Assembly: GCA_902806575.1 (NCBI GenBank)
Contig: CADCXD010000002.1
Coordinates: forward strand, 186,001 to 250,000
Source of the DNA: Jackrogersella multiformis
Lineage: Eukaryota > Ascomycota > Sordariomycetes > Xylariales > Hypoxylaceae
Length of the DNA stretch: 64,000 bases
Direction: 5' to 3'
Numbering within the stretch: the stretch's first letter is position 1; every line of letters begins with the position of its first letter. The notes under the pieces were generated by a model that searched no databases, had not been told where the DNA came from, and saw only the letters and a program-made list of their open reading frames with translations. Position numbers and translations under genes: made by a program. Shown here piece after piece: positions 33,301 through 44,219 of this stretch.

Positions 33301-34302
33301 GTATACCCCGTACGCTTGTGTAGGAATGTCAAGCAACTCGATTGTTGGTTTGGACTGAAAATCGACCTTCTCCCCCGGCATAATCACCTACTTCTTTCAA
33401 GGAAGCGAGTGCCCTCTGAGGTGACATCCCCTAAATGTGCGTGCTTAGATATTCCATAAGAGATCTGATAGAAACACCATTTCCTGCTTAATGACTTTAG
33501 CGCAATCGATTCGAAGCAGCAAAGGTTCGAGGCAAGCGGCACTTCGACTGTCTTCACATATGTATAAGGATTTTATGGGATATCATTATCAAATATTCTA
33601 TGAAATAAGGAAAAACTAATAGCTAGAGACAATTGTTTTATTCTAGGCATAATATGAGAAGCGAAGAAGCAATGATAGGATGACGGTATCTTGATTTCAG
33701 CTATGTCTTGGCCGGCATAAAAGGGGGCATTAAGGTCTGGGGATAGGATAAGGGGCCATAGTCCTATTTGGGGATGATGGCTTCTTGCATAGGAGAGTAA
33801 TATGCCGCATTCTACTAAGTTTGTAAGATAGTAACTGCCTACCAAGGTAGGTCGGCGCTTAGAACCTTATCCCATTGATACAACATAGTTTTCCCTAACC
33901 CGTTTCTCGGGACCTAGAATAATAAAGAGTTTCACGTGCCTGCTTTTGGAAGCCAGCCCCGTAAGGCTAGGTAGGTATGTATCGCGGACCGTTCCTTTCG
34001 TTAATGCAGGTTAGAACTTGGGTTGTGGCGTCGACCCCTATGATGCAAGATCCCGAGGATGATACGTAGCGGCAGCCCTGGGATGCAGATCAGATGGGAC
34101 GACACCCGACATATGTGCGCTTCCCGTCGAGATTGGAATCTTGTACTCTGCACTGTCTTGCAGTTGAGGTTTATATGGAATTGTGAGAATCTTAGATGCC
34201 TTAGGAAGAAATGTTCATTTGGTGTCTATGTAAGTACCTAGGTAGTACCTGGTGGGCCTAGCAAAGTGAAGGAGGAATCAATCAACAAGACACGTTGTGC
34301 AA

Positions 34303-34341
34303 ACCTACCTAGGCTAGGTACCTAGGTACCTAGGTAGGTAC
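34303..34341. repeat. Palindromic TACCTAGG repeat cluster
   Basis: The longest such run found here: overlapping CCTAGG, GGTACC and CCTAGGTACC units that read nearly the same on both strands. Confidence 0.85.
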
Positions 34342-36655
34342 TCCAATGAGGGACAACTCATCAACCCCGCTCTGCCCGCTCTGCCAGCTCTGCCAACAGC
34401 GTTCGTGTCGAAAAGGTTAGAGTGTTGCCTAGCAACCAGCCCATAACTCCAAGCTCCTAAAGCGGTTAGAATATGTGGTAATGATGAGCAATGCGCATAC
34501 TTATAAGTACCTAGGTACCCTACCAAGGTAAACACCACGTTTGCTCAGGATATCACCATATTAATACCAACCTTAATATAATAATTAATTGCAATTGACA
34601 ACGTAGCTCTCGACGGGAGATCGCAGTGAAGAGATAACAAACGAAAACGACATAAATAATGATATTTCGACCTAGCGAGCGTGACGGAGACCGCGATTCA
34701 TCGAATATGTGATGACGATGATTGGTGCCCAAGTGGCAGCACCACGACGGAGCGGGAGAGCCCCCCGATGGCAGACCGGGGACGGACTGGACGGAGTAGG
34801 GGTTTCTTCTGGAAGCGCGTTTCCCAATCCATCCGCAATTCGTCAGCGGTTGATGGTGGGTGTGGAGACTTTTAATGGTTGTCCGTTGTCGTGAATCGTG
34901 ATGATACCTAGCTGTCCAGGTAATCATAATTCAACCCTTGCTACCTCGCTATCAGATTGAGGAGATTGGACAATCTCTCCCTCTCTCGTCTGGCGCATCG
35001 ATGCGAATCGATGACCGTTGTCGTGTAACGCGAGCCAATGGCTGGCATCTTGACTGATTGATACGACGTTTTGAAAAGTGCAGTTTTCAATGTCAATCAT
35101 TTCTGGAGAACTGAAGACGTTGAGTCGAGTACCATTGATCGACGTTCTCTGGCACGATTGCGCATATCTACCTAGTGTAGTCCAATGGATAATATGCAAG
35201 TCACGAGTCACCTTGGAGATTGCTAATTGTCTGCTAATCGTTTTGGTGTTCTAGAATTCTCCCGAGTACCCTTTGTTAAATTTAAAAGTACGAAATCGGA
35301 GTTGAGGACTCGATTACGAAACAAGAAAGTATAAGACATAATTTAACTGACAACGAATTATACTACCAAGATCTGCACCTGTCGAGTTGTACAAGTTATG
35401 CGAGGGCGGGAGCGTATCGAGTTGTGCATTTGCGGGGGTCTAACGGTACTACTATTGTATGTATGTACACTACTCGCTTAATAGCACTATACCCATCGTG
35501 GTAATATACTAGACCTATAAAAGGCAGATTAGCGTAAACGCTTTGGTCTACCCCTGTGTGGTCTAACTTCTGATTGGTTGGACCGACTTTAGTGTGCTGC
35601 AACCATTCACAATTTCTGACCTGTCAAACAACCTTGCAGGGGGGGGGGAGCAGTACCTACGACGTAGCTCTCTGCATCAACAAAATTCATAAGTAAACAT
35701 TAAGATGCCTGGATGCCAAGCAGGACGAGAGGAGAAAAGAAAAAGAAAAAGATTGCACAAAAGCACAAAAGCACAAAAGCTTCATATCAATTTCATGACA
35801 CCGCCACTTTCGACGCAACTCCAAATTTCTCCTCTCGATGACAGTTACAGTCTGTGATAGTTGACCTTCCCCTCAGGTTCGCATGGTCGTCATTTGGACG
35901 TTTGATTTTTGTGCGAATAGACGGAATCAGGTACGCAAGAAACAGTTAAAGAAGTGTTGGTCTTGGTTGAGTTGTTTGCTTCTGCATTTGCATTTATTTG
36001 TATGGCAAATTGGAGTTGTGCTGTTTGTTGCTTGCCGATTTTATTTTTATTCTTTTATCCTTTTCTCATTCTCTCCTATTTCGTAAATTTTCTTTGCCCG
36101 AATTTTATGAGGGTCATTCTACTTCTACCTAGTTCTACTTCTATTACCTATTATTCATTTATATTCTATTTACTCCATTCGGTACCTACCTAGGTATGTT
36201 ATGTTATTTTCGGTCATTACTATCCTATCCCCTGTCTTACGAGATGACTCTTTGACTAGGCTACGACCTAACTAATTAAAATTATTTTCTTCACTCTTCT
36301 TCGTCATTCACTTTTTCACTCAATCATTCAATCAATCAATCATCCAATCAATCAATCATTCAATCTTACTCGATATTCCCATCTTTTCAAATCCAACCTC
36401 CACCTCACTCACCTCACTTCCGTCAACGAACATCATGATAATCTAACTTAATAAGCTAGATCCTAGTACCAGTACATTTCCTTACGACGTTACGACCATC
36501 CTTCATGGCCTTCCGAAGATACCCTCGATTTTTATCAACGTATTGATTATAATTACGAGTCTTTTATTCTCTCCACCCAATTCGACTTTTCCCTCAATTC
36601 CTGCTTCATTGCATTTTTTAGAGTCTTTTCACCGCGAGGCGGCTAGACCGTCAAA

Positions 36656-39376
36656 ATGGATCAACCTCCTCCTCCTCCGCCGCCGCATGGCAACAATCCT
36701 AGGCCACCAAATTCCAATCTTCCTCCGGGCAAATACGACATATTCATCATACCGCCGCACTCATCTGGCTCGGGATTCCTCTACCTCCCGTCACTGAAGC
36801 CCAACTTAAACAGCTTCGCAGCGGGATTTGCTACTGCTTTGGTCCTAGTTGTCCTCTGCCAAAGCATGGCCCCTGCTTTTCGGGTGTGGTGGAATAATTT
36901 TCAAGGTATGGGAAATATGGGAATGGCCCTGTTGGTAATAGGAGTTGGCGTTGGCGCATGGTCCCTAGGAAGAACACAACAAGACGGTGGTCCAGGACCA
37001 GGGGGTGGCGGCGCCGCTGGCAACGGTGGTGGGAATCCTTGGGGCAGATATTATCCCGGAACAGGAGGCTATTCTAGTGGTACCAGTCACAATGCTGGTC
37101 CGCCACCCAACAGCGATGCACCTCCGCCGCCGCCACCTCACGGTACACCACCTAGGTCCGGCCCAGCACCCGGTTCGCATGGTGGGGAGAGGCCCAAGCA
37201 GTCATGGCAACAACACGCGCAATCCGAAGAGCCTAGGGAAGTTCCCCGAGAGCCACCCCGAGAGTCAACGCGAGAGTCACACCGAGAGCCACCCAGGGAA
37301 CCACACCGAGAACCACACCGAGAGACACACAGGGAACCACACAGGGAATCACACAGGGAATCACCGAGAAAACCACCTCGAGAACCACCTCGAGAACCAC
37401 CGCGAGAATCACGTCAAGAGACACGCCAAGAAACACCCGAAGAACCTCCCGAAGAACCTCCTAGGCACAGGCGTAAGGAGGCTCCTCAAGATACTCCTCC
37501 AGAGTCTCCGAAAAAGCCCAAGGAGCGCCCCAGGGAGTCCCCTAGAGAGCCTCCTAAAGAGCCTCCTAAAGAGCCTCCTAAAGAACCTGCCAAGGAACCT
37601 CCTAAGGAACCTGCCAAGGAACCACCTAAGGAACCGCCAAAGGAACCGCCAAAAGGTGCATGGGAGAAGGCAAGAGAGGAAACTCGACGGAGAGAGGAAG
37701 AGCGCAAGGCCAAGGAAGATGAACGGAAACTTAGGGAGGCTGATCAACGCAGGAGAGAAGAAGTGCATAGGCGTCTGAAAGAGCTGCGAGAAAAGGAAGC
37801 TCGAGAGCGTGCTAGGCGCGATCAAGAAGCGAAAGAGAGACAAGACCGAGATGCCCGCGAGAAGGAACAACGAGAGAGGGAACAGCAAGAGAGAGAGCGG
37901 AAAGAGAAAGAGCAGCGGGAGAAGGTGCAGAGGGAAAACAGAATACGGGAAGCCAGGGAACGGGAACTGCGTGAGAAGCTCGAGCATGAGCGGGCACTTC
38001 GAGAGAAGCTCGAGAAAGAGGTGAAGGAGAAGGAAGCGCTCCGGGCGAGAGAGCTAGCCGAGGCAGCTAGGTTGAAAGCCGCGGAGGCGGCCAGGTTGGC
38101 AGAGGCGGAAGCGGTGAAAGTACGAGAGATAGAAGCGGCCAAGCTAAGGGATAGAGTAGCTGCAAAGTTGAAAGAGATGGAGCTCGCTAAGATACGGGAA
38201 AGAGAGATGGAGCTCGCTAGAATGCGGGAAGGTGAACTCGCCAGGCAGAAGGAGGATGAAGCAGCGAGGATCAAGCAGGCCGAAGATGCTGCTAGGTTGA
38301 AGGAAGCAGAATCCAGGAGAGGCGCATATGCTTTCTCATCAGTCGGAGAGAAGACCAACCCTTGGCCGAATGGAAAGCCACCTGCCTCGCCTCAACCTCA
38401 ACCTCAACCTCAACCTCAAGCTCGGCCTCCCTCCCCTAAACCAGCCCCGAGTACAACGTCCAGTAAACATAGTGCCAATCATAGTACTGCTTCCGGTTCT
38501 ACTCGACGACCGCCAGCACCAAGCGCAACGGCCCCTAGCACAAAGGCCGCCAGCGGCGTCAACGGTAGCGTCAACGAGGAAACCTATTCGTTCCGACCAT
38601 ACGACCAGCCGAAGGGTCACGACCGAAAAAAATCCAGCGAGACAACTTTCACAGGATCGTCGTATGCCCCGTCACAAGCCCCTTCGCACTCGACAGCACG
38701 GACAACACCACCACCATCCGAGCGTGCGCCTTACTCGACGAAGGACCCTAAGAAGATTGTCATCAGAGCGGTTTATGGGTTTCTCAATCAATTTTCCAAA
38801 ACGCCGGCTTCCCAGCTCATCTCTGGCTGCGGAACAGTCACAGATGGCTTGATTCTTCGCATCTCCTCCGAAGGTATCTTTATAGATGACGACGTCCGTA
38901 ACGAGCCGCAACGAGAATGGGATGTCAAAGCTTGGACGCTCAAGAATGTGGAGGTATGGTGCCCGGCGCACTGCGTGAACGATTCCAATGTGACGGCAAA
39001 GGCGCCGCCCAGGACCCATCGCTTCCGATCGACAATACGCGGCGACCCGAAAACGCTGACGGGTGACGACGCCGAGGCGTGCGTCGCCGAGCTCTCGCAT
39101 TCTTGCAAGAACGAATGCCGCCTTTCTCCCCATGGCGGACATAGTACCACATCGTCGTTTGTTAGTAGCACCAGACGACGTGGTCTGCATCTGATGCGCG
39201 CCACGGTTAGAGATCAGGAAGGCAGGAGGCACTTGTTTGTGATCGACGAAGAAGAGGGCTGGAAGGTTGCGGAAGGCCTGGCGCAGCTACTCAAGGGCAC
39301 CCAGCACAGACAGCTAGGCATGCAGTGCATAGCGAAGACTGAAGCCCAAAATATACTCGAGACACTGGGATGGTGA
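36656..39376 (+). CDS. Membrane-anchored Pro/Glu/Arg repeat and coiled-coil protein, unknown function
   Basis: Single-exon gene of 906 residues. Order of parts: a poly-Pro N-terminus, two hydrophobic segments (about 53-74 and 88-104), a Gly/Pro-rich linker (about 110-185), dipeptide-like repeats of REPPRE, REPHRE and KEPPKEP (about 190-340), a long charged coiled coil rich in REKE/REREQ and later AARLKEAE (about 345-555), a Ser/Pro-rich part with a PQPQPQ run, and a globular C-terminal domain (about 690-906) that begins IVIRAVYGFLNQFSKTP and ends EAQNILETLGW. The C-terminal domain looks conserved and contains paired Trp and Cys residues, but I cannot name its family. An N-terminal anchor plus long stalk suggests a tethering or scaffold protein; this is inference. 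The repeats create long antisense open frames that are not genes. Confidence 0.88.
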   Translation: MDQPPPPPPPHGNNPRPPNSNLPPGKYDIFIIPPHSSGSGFLYLPSLKPNLNSFAAGFATALVLVVLCQSMAPAFRVWWNNFQGMGNMGMALLVIGVGVGAWSLGRTQQDGGPGPGGGGAAGNGGGNPWGRYYPGTGGYSSGTSHNAGPPPNSDAPPPPPPHGTPPRSGPAPGSHGGERPKQSWQQHAQSEEPREVPREPPRESTRESHREPPREPHREPHRETHREPHRESHRESPRKPPREPPREPPRESRQETRQETPEEPPEEPPRHRRKEAPQDTPPESPKKPKERPRESPREPPKEPPKEPPKEPAKEPPKEPAKEPPKEPPKEPPKGAWEKAREETRRREEERKAKEDERKLREADQRRREEVHRRLKELREKEARERARRDQEAKERQDRDAREKEQREREQQERERKEKEQREKVQRENRIREARERELREKLEHERALREKLEKEVKEKEALRARELAEAARLKAAEAARLAEAEAVKVREIEAAKLRDRVAAKLKEMELAKIREREMELARMREGELARQKEDEAARIKQAEDAARLKEAESRRGAYAFSSVGEKTNPWPNGKPPASPQPQPQPQPQARPPSPKPAPSTTSSKHSANHSTASGSTRRPPAPSATAPSTKAASGVNGSVNEETYSFRPYDQPKGHDRKKSSETTFTGSSYAPSQAPSHSTARTTPPPSERAPYSTKDPKKIVIRAVYGFLNQFSKTPASQLISGCGTVTDGLILRISSEGIFIDDDVRNEPQREWDVKAWTLKNVEVWCPAHCVNDSNVTAKAPPRTHRFRSTIRGDPKTLTGDDAEACVAELSHSCKNECRLSPHGGHSTTSSFVSSTRRRGLHLMRATVRDQEGRRHLFVIDEEEGWKVAEGLAQLLKGTQHRQLGMQCIAKTEAQNILETLGW

Positions 39377-42300
39377 CCGAAGACAGCGCCAGCGGGGGCC
39401 TGGGTCTTTATGAGATATCGCCTGGCGGGCCGTGCGTGGACGACTGGAATGCCGAGGCGCTCATCACATTCCAACCGCCACGAGCCCTTGCTATCGGACG
39501 GGCTGCCATCCCTTCTTCCGGCCAATACCGCATCGTCCATTCTTTATACCCATGCATTAGCGATGCGCGGCGGCGTACAGGGGGGAGTCGGGTCGGGTAA
39601 ATTTGCAAACGCACAGCTCTTCCGTGCGGACTTCGCGTATGAATCACATATAGAGTTGAGATTGCCACCAGATGGTCAAGTTCATTGGATATACCACTAC
39701 CGTAAGAAAATTAAAAAAATTATTCATCAGCCACGTATGGGTCTCTAGTGTTTGTTTGATCCGCCTTGGTTCTTGGTGTCCAGGCGTGTATGCCTGCGTG
39801 TGATTTCGTAGTTAAATGTAGGAGTTGATGGTGCTTATTGAGATTGGCTCCTCAGAAGGTCATCTAGGTAGGGAGTATGATTTTAACTTCGCATAATATG
39901 GCTCCTCGAATCAACGCAAAGGCAACAATAACAATAGCTTCCATTATCGAATAAATTTAAACGGTACTTTAGGTAAGATGAGGCAAAATATACGTTATTT
40001 ACCTACTGGTCAATTTATATGTAAAAGTTAGTGGGTAGGTGTCACTAATTATTCCAAAACAGCACACTCTAGAAGAGAAAAAGGCACTCCGTAAATAGCA
40101 TCACTCTTATTGAAGTAGGACTACAGAGCCCCATCATAGAAAGTAACCATGTGGCCTTAGGACCAATATATTCTCTGTTATCATGATCCGTCACGAATTC
40201 TCCGTCAGATGTAATCTTTCTTCAGTCTAATTCTTCACTCCCACCTCCTTCCGTGCCTGTGCAATGAGTTCTTCACCCAATTACGATGTCCACCTAGCGC
40301 TTGCTGTTGTGCACGGCCACGGCCACGAAGAACGGGTGGCTCTTGGGACAGTTAGTGGGTTTCTGGTGGGAAATTTAGGAAGCTGTTGCGAGCTATGTAT
40401 GGGGATTCGATGGCCTTTACACGTTAGCAGCACCCCTTTTATCCTTCTAGAGGAGCACTGAGAGTCTCGTCCAAGTTGTTGGCACAACACTGGTCTATGT
40501 AGGTCCTTAGATTGACCCCTATCTCCTGCATCTCGCCTTCGTCTGCCGTGGAATTGTAACCTACTTGGATATAACTGATTGCAATGACTTGATCGAGGTT
40601 ATATATCTACCTAGGTATCACCTTATATCTAAAGATCATCTCCTAGTAGTTGTGTAGCTAATTTGAACTCCTTAAGATTAGGAATACGGCCGTTGTGGGA
40701 TCCCCCAATAGCGCTTGGGGCATACCAACCGGTTGTTAAACCTCTGTGGAAGCTTGAGGGACTGTAATGCTCAGCTAGCCTGTTTCAAACGATATAGTTA
40801 TATACTTGCTGGTGTAGATGATCTCGATTAGTTCTCGCTTGTCACGGGCCGTAATACAAGATACTAAAAGCGGGATGAATAACCAAACTGTGACCTGTAA
40901 CGCAGGGTTACAAAGCTATACGAGTTACTCAATATTCGAAATGCACACCAGCGATAAACGGTAGAAGATGCAGAAATCCTAGCGCGAATTTGTTCTTGTA
41001 AGCATAATGGATCCTTGATATTTTGGCCATGTAATCATAACTCACACCTAATATTTAGGTACCTAGGTAGCTAATAAACTGAATCGTTAATAAATTGTCT
41101 GACAATCTAGAAGTGAAGACCGGCTTCTCATATTGCCGAAAAACTAGTATACTTTAGACGACTAGGTTAATAATATTTGGAATATAAGCGGACTACGAGC
41201 TACCGACATCTAAAGCCTCTAGTGGGAGTATATATGCCTTATCTATGACTTCACCTTATCACCTCTTTTTCCGTTTTATTTCATTTCATTTATGTATTAT
41301 TGTTCAAAGTAGTTAGCTACCCTACTTACGATGTTAAGAATAGTCGTCTTGTCGACCTAAGTGTGCTTAGAGTTCGGGCAACATCACGGAAACCTGGTCC
41401 ATATTTTCTCCCTGCCAAGAATAATGATGATGATTTAGCGCAGTACCCAAGGGCTCGGGACTGTAACTAGGTAGTGAGGAATAGAAAGTATAATAATGGA
41501 TGAGAAGTGCGAGCCTCAAGGCTTAACTTGCTGCCGCTACCATCTATTATCCCACAGGTATGTATTAATCGATACATACTATTCACAACAGCCTCTTCAC
41601 GCGCTATCCCCATATTGTAACCTTTCAATAAGCCCAGAGGCCAGCTGGCCCCCTATTCGCCACGTTAATTTGTCATTCTGTATATGGTGCTAGATATAGT
41701 AGGCTGAACGTCTCGGCCCTTTCAAGGGATAAGGGGGAAGAAGAAGGCAAGGAATGACGCAACTGCACCATCTTTTCCTCGTTGTATGTATAGGATTTTC
41801 TCATCTAGTCGATTTATAATCGCTTATAGGTGGTAGGAAGATATTAAAGTGCACATGTGCCTTCACGTGGGCGACGACGCGCCCTTGCCCGCTGGCTATC
41901 GTTTCCAAACAATACTCAGACCAGGGGTTTGTGGTTTGGGGCGGCATGTGCTTGGGGAGGGATGATATAAATAAATTTGGAAGAGGGTTCTCGGCACATA
42001 GTAAGATGCAATCGTGCCCATTCGTTCAAATGAGACCTGGCTCCGGTCCAGCCAAAAGGAGAAGGGGAATTTGCACGATACTGAACCCCTATTCAATGAC
42101 GTTGTAATGCTTAAACGAAAAAGGGTGCGGTCGATAAGCAAAACCGTTAAACCATTACCGAATTCTCCACCCCCCGCTTAATATGTCAAAATAGGAGGCA
42201 AGGCAATTTAGACCTCGCATCAGATTTGTCGCCCAGGTCTACTCATATATTCCAGGATTATATTACCCGGCGAGGCTTCAATGAGCGGCAGTTGCATGTG

Positions 42301-42539
42301 CCATGGCATCTAACCAATAGCCGCCGCGTGTCGACGTTCCGTCTGCCTTGGCTTTATCCGGAACCATGATCTGCGCCGCCTCGGAGAGGGAATAAAGGTA
42401 GGACGGCCTGCTCGCCTCCCTACCCGGCCGATTTCTTCGTTTCCTCTCTCCTCTCCTCCAAGCATCTTCCTTCTCATAATACATAGTAACATCGAGAGAG
42501 ACATCCGTTTTCTCAAGGGACGAGAAAAAAAACGACAAG
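39377..42539. other. Gene-poor spacer, about 3.2 kb
   Basis: AT-rich with scattered ACCTAGGT motifs (near 40,610 and 41,060). Only short frames without family signal; 40264-40461 (plus) and 42278-42679 (minus) were considered and set aside. The last 100 bp are the likely leader of the DUF1996 gene. Confidence 0.5.
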
Positions 42540-43784
42540 ATGCTGTTGAAATTTCTTCTGCCTGTCGCGGCTGTCCAGCTGGCTGCCGCCCAGGAGCTGA
42601 TGCGCTTTGGATGCTCGCAGCTGACCATCGATCGCATAGACCCGCTCGTGGAGCCAGGCAACGCCCCATCTGCGCACATGCATCAGCTCATCGGCGGCAA
42701 CTCGCTGAATGCGTCCATGGTCCCGGGCGAACACGACCCTCCGACGGTTTCGACCTGCACGAGCTGCACGTACTCGGAGGACTTCTCCAACTACTGGACC
42801 GCCAACCTGTACTTCCGCGCCCGCAACGGCACCTACAAGCGCGTGCCGCAGTTCGCCAACCTGGGCCTCGGCGTCAAGGCCGGCATGACCGTCTACTACA
42901 TCCGCGGCTACCAGTCCAGCGCCAAGGTCACGGCCTTCCCTCCGGTAGGCAAGAACAGTCCCCTCGGGGAGATCTCTCTAATTTGGTGGAATTTTTCGAA
43001 AAATTTAGGGATTCCGAATGCTAGTCGGTGACCCGATGAACCGCGCGGCCAACACCATGACCAAGGGCCTGTGCTACCGCTGCGAGGCCAACATGGAACA
43101 GGTAACCAACCCTAACCTCGAAGTTCAAATTTGTCGCGGGTGAATCTGACAGCGAGGACTCAAGAACCCCTTCGGCGGTGCCCCCTGCACGGGCCAGGAC
43201 ACCCAGGCGTTCCCTACGGCGGCGTGCGGCGGCGGCTGGCGCGTGTCGGTGCACTTCCCGACGTGCTGGGACGGCAAGAACCTCGACTCGCCGGACCACA
43301 AGTCGCACGTGGCGTACCCGGCGTCGGGCACGTTCGAGACGGGCGGAGCCTGCCCGTCGACGCACCCGGTCAAGGTGCCGCAGATCATGTACGAGATCAT
43401 GTTCGACACGCGCGCCTTCAACAACAAGGCCGAGTGGCCCGCCGACGGCTCCCAGCCCTTCGTCTGGAGCATGAACGACACCACCGGCTACGGCCTGCAC
43501 GGCGACTACCTGTTCGGCTGGCAAGGCGACGCCCTCCAGCGCGCCATGGACGGCAAGTGCTCCGGCGACCGCTGCGCCCCCCTGAAGAGGCAGACCGACC
43601 AGGCCGCCATCGACTGCGTCAAGTCCCAGAGCGTCAGCGAGTCCATCGGCGACAACTGTGAGTCATCTCCTCCTTCCCCCCTTTTCTACTCCGAAATGGA
43701 TGCTTACTATTCGTGCTAAGGGCTTCCCCACCTCCCCGGCTGGTAGATGCCGTTCTCGAGTCAGAAGAGGCAGCGTCTGGATAG
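42540..43784 (+). CDS. Secreted DUF1996-domain protein
   Basis: Four exons (42540-42944, 43009-43101, 43153-43657, 43747-43784) give 346 residues; donors GTAGGC, GTAACC and GTGAGT, phases consistent. Signal peptide about residues 1-18. The DUF1996 fold is recognisable: RFGCSQLTIDRIDPLVEPG, HMHQLIGGNSLN, TCTSC, the junction FPP/GFRMLVGDPMNR, then CGGGWRVSVHFPTCWDGKNLDS, PDHKSHVAYP, CPSTHPVKVPQIMYEIMFD and GYGLHGDYLFGW. Several conserved His/Asp residues could bind a metal or sugar. DUF1996 occurs in fungal extracellular and wall proteins, sometimes next to WSC domains; its activity is not established. The last exon adds only about a dozen residues (AVLESEEAASG) and is the least certain part. 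Exon codons are strongly GC-rich compared with the flanks. Confidence 0.9.
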
Positions 43785-44219
43785 GAAGACTCAAATGTGG
43801 ACTTACTTTACCGGGCTTTCTATGCTCAAGGTGTTATTCGCTGGGAAGAGAGAGGCGGCTGTTAAATCTTTCCACTGTATTCGCTTCGATTTCGCCAGAT
43901 ATAAATACCATTTCAAACACATCATAATAACCACATCCTCAATTTCAGTGCTTTGTCTTGTTGTAGACAACTCACTGGGCTGCAACGACTTGGATAGGGC
44001 ATCTATGGCCGATGCGAGAAGTCTAAATCGATTTCGATGTCTATGACCAAGCCCCAAAGGAGCAGCAGGTAATTATCACTGGTAGGGTAAGCTAATCATA
44101 GAGCTTGAGAATTAATATTACTTTGTATTAGGTACACGAATTTATATTCAGAATCGTAATAGGTATCTCATAATCCTCTTAACCAATTAATACATTTCAT
44201 CAACGTCACTTCACCAGGC
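43785..44219. other. Convergent intergenic spacer
   Basis: 3' flanks of the DUF1996 and GH3 genes; AT-rich; nothing else seen. Confidence 0.5.

Larger units (their letters stand above)
28880..36655. other. Large gene-poor region, about 7.8 kb
   Basis: No frame longer than about 125 codons and none with family resemblance on either strand. The region is AT-rich with many TACCTAGG-type palindromic stretches (30,130-30,315; 30,745-30,880; 34,230-34,340), a GCTCTGCC tandem (about 34,371-34,395), a G-run near 35,640-35,650 and an AATC-type microsatellite (36,320-36,370). The last few hundred bases are pyrimidine-rich and probably form the promoter and leader of the 906-aa gene. A 95-codon frame at 29751-30038 (minus) has fairly gene-like composition but no supporting signal. 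A long non-coding RNA cannot be excluded. Confidence 0.55.

Noticed and set aside
37409..38358. Long minus-strand open frames (192 and 178 codons) within the 906-aa gene
   Set aside because: They are antisense to the Glu/Arg/Pro repeats and coiled coil; repeat composition keeps several frames open. No start context or family motif.
42278..42679. 133-codon minus-strand frame overlapping the start of the DUF1996 gene
   Set aside because: Antisense to a clear signal peptide and conserved exon; GC-rich coding DNA leaves the opposite strand open.
43021..43661. Several 100-170-codon frames on both strands inside the DUF1996 gene
   Set aside because: Shadows of the GC-rich exon 3; compositionally biased (Arg/Ala) and without motifs.
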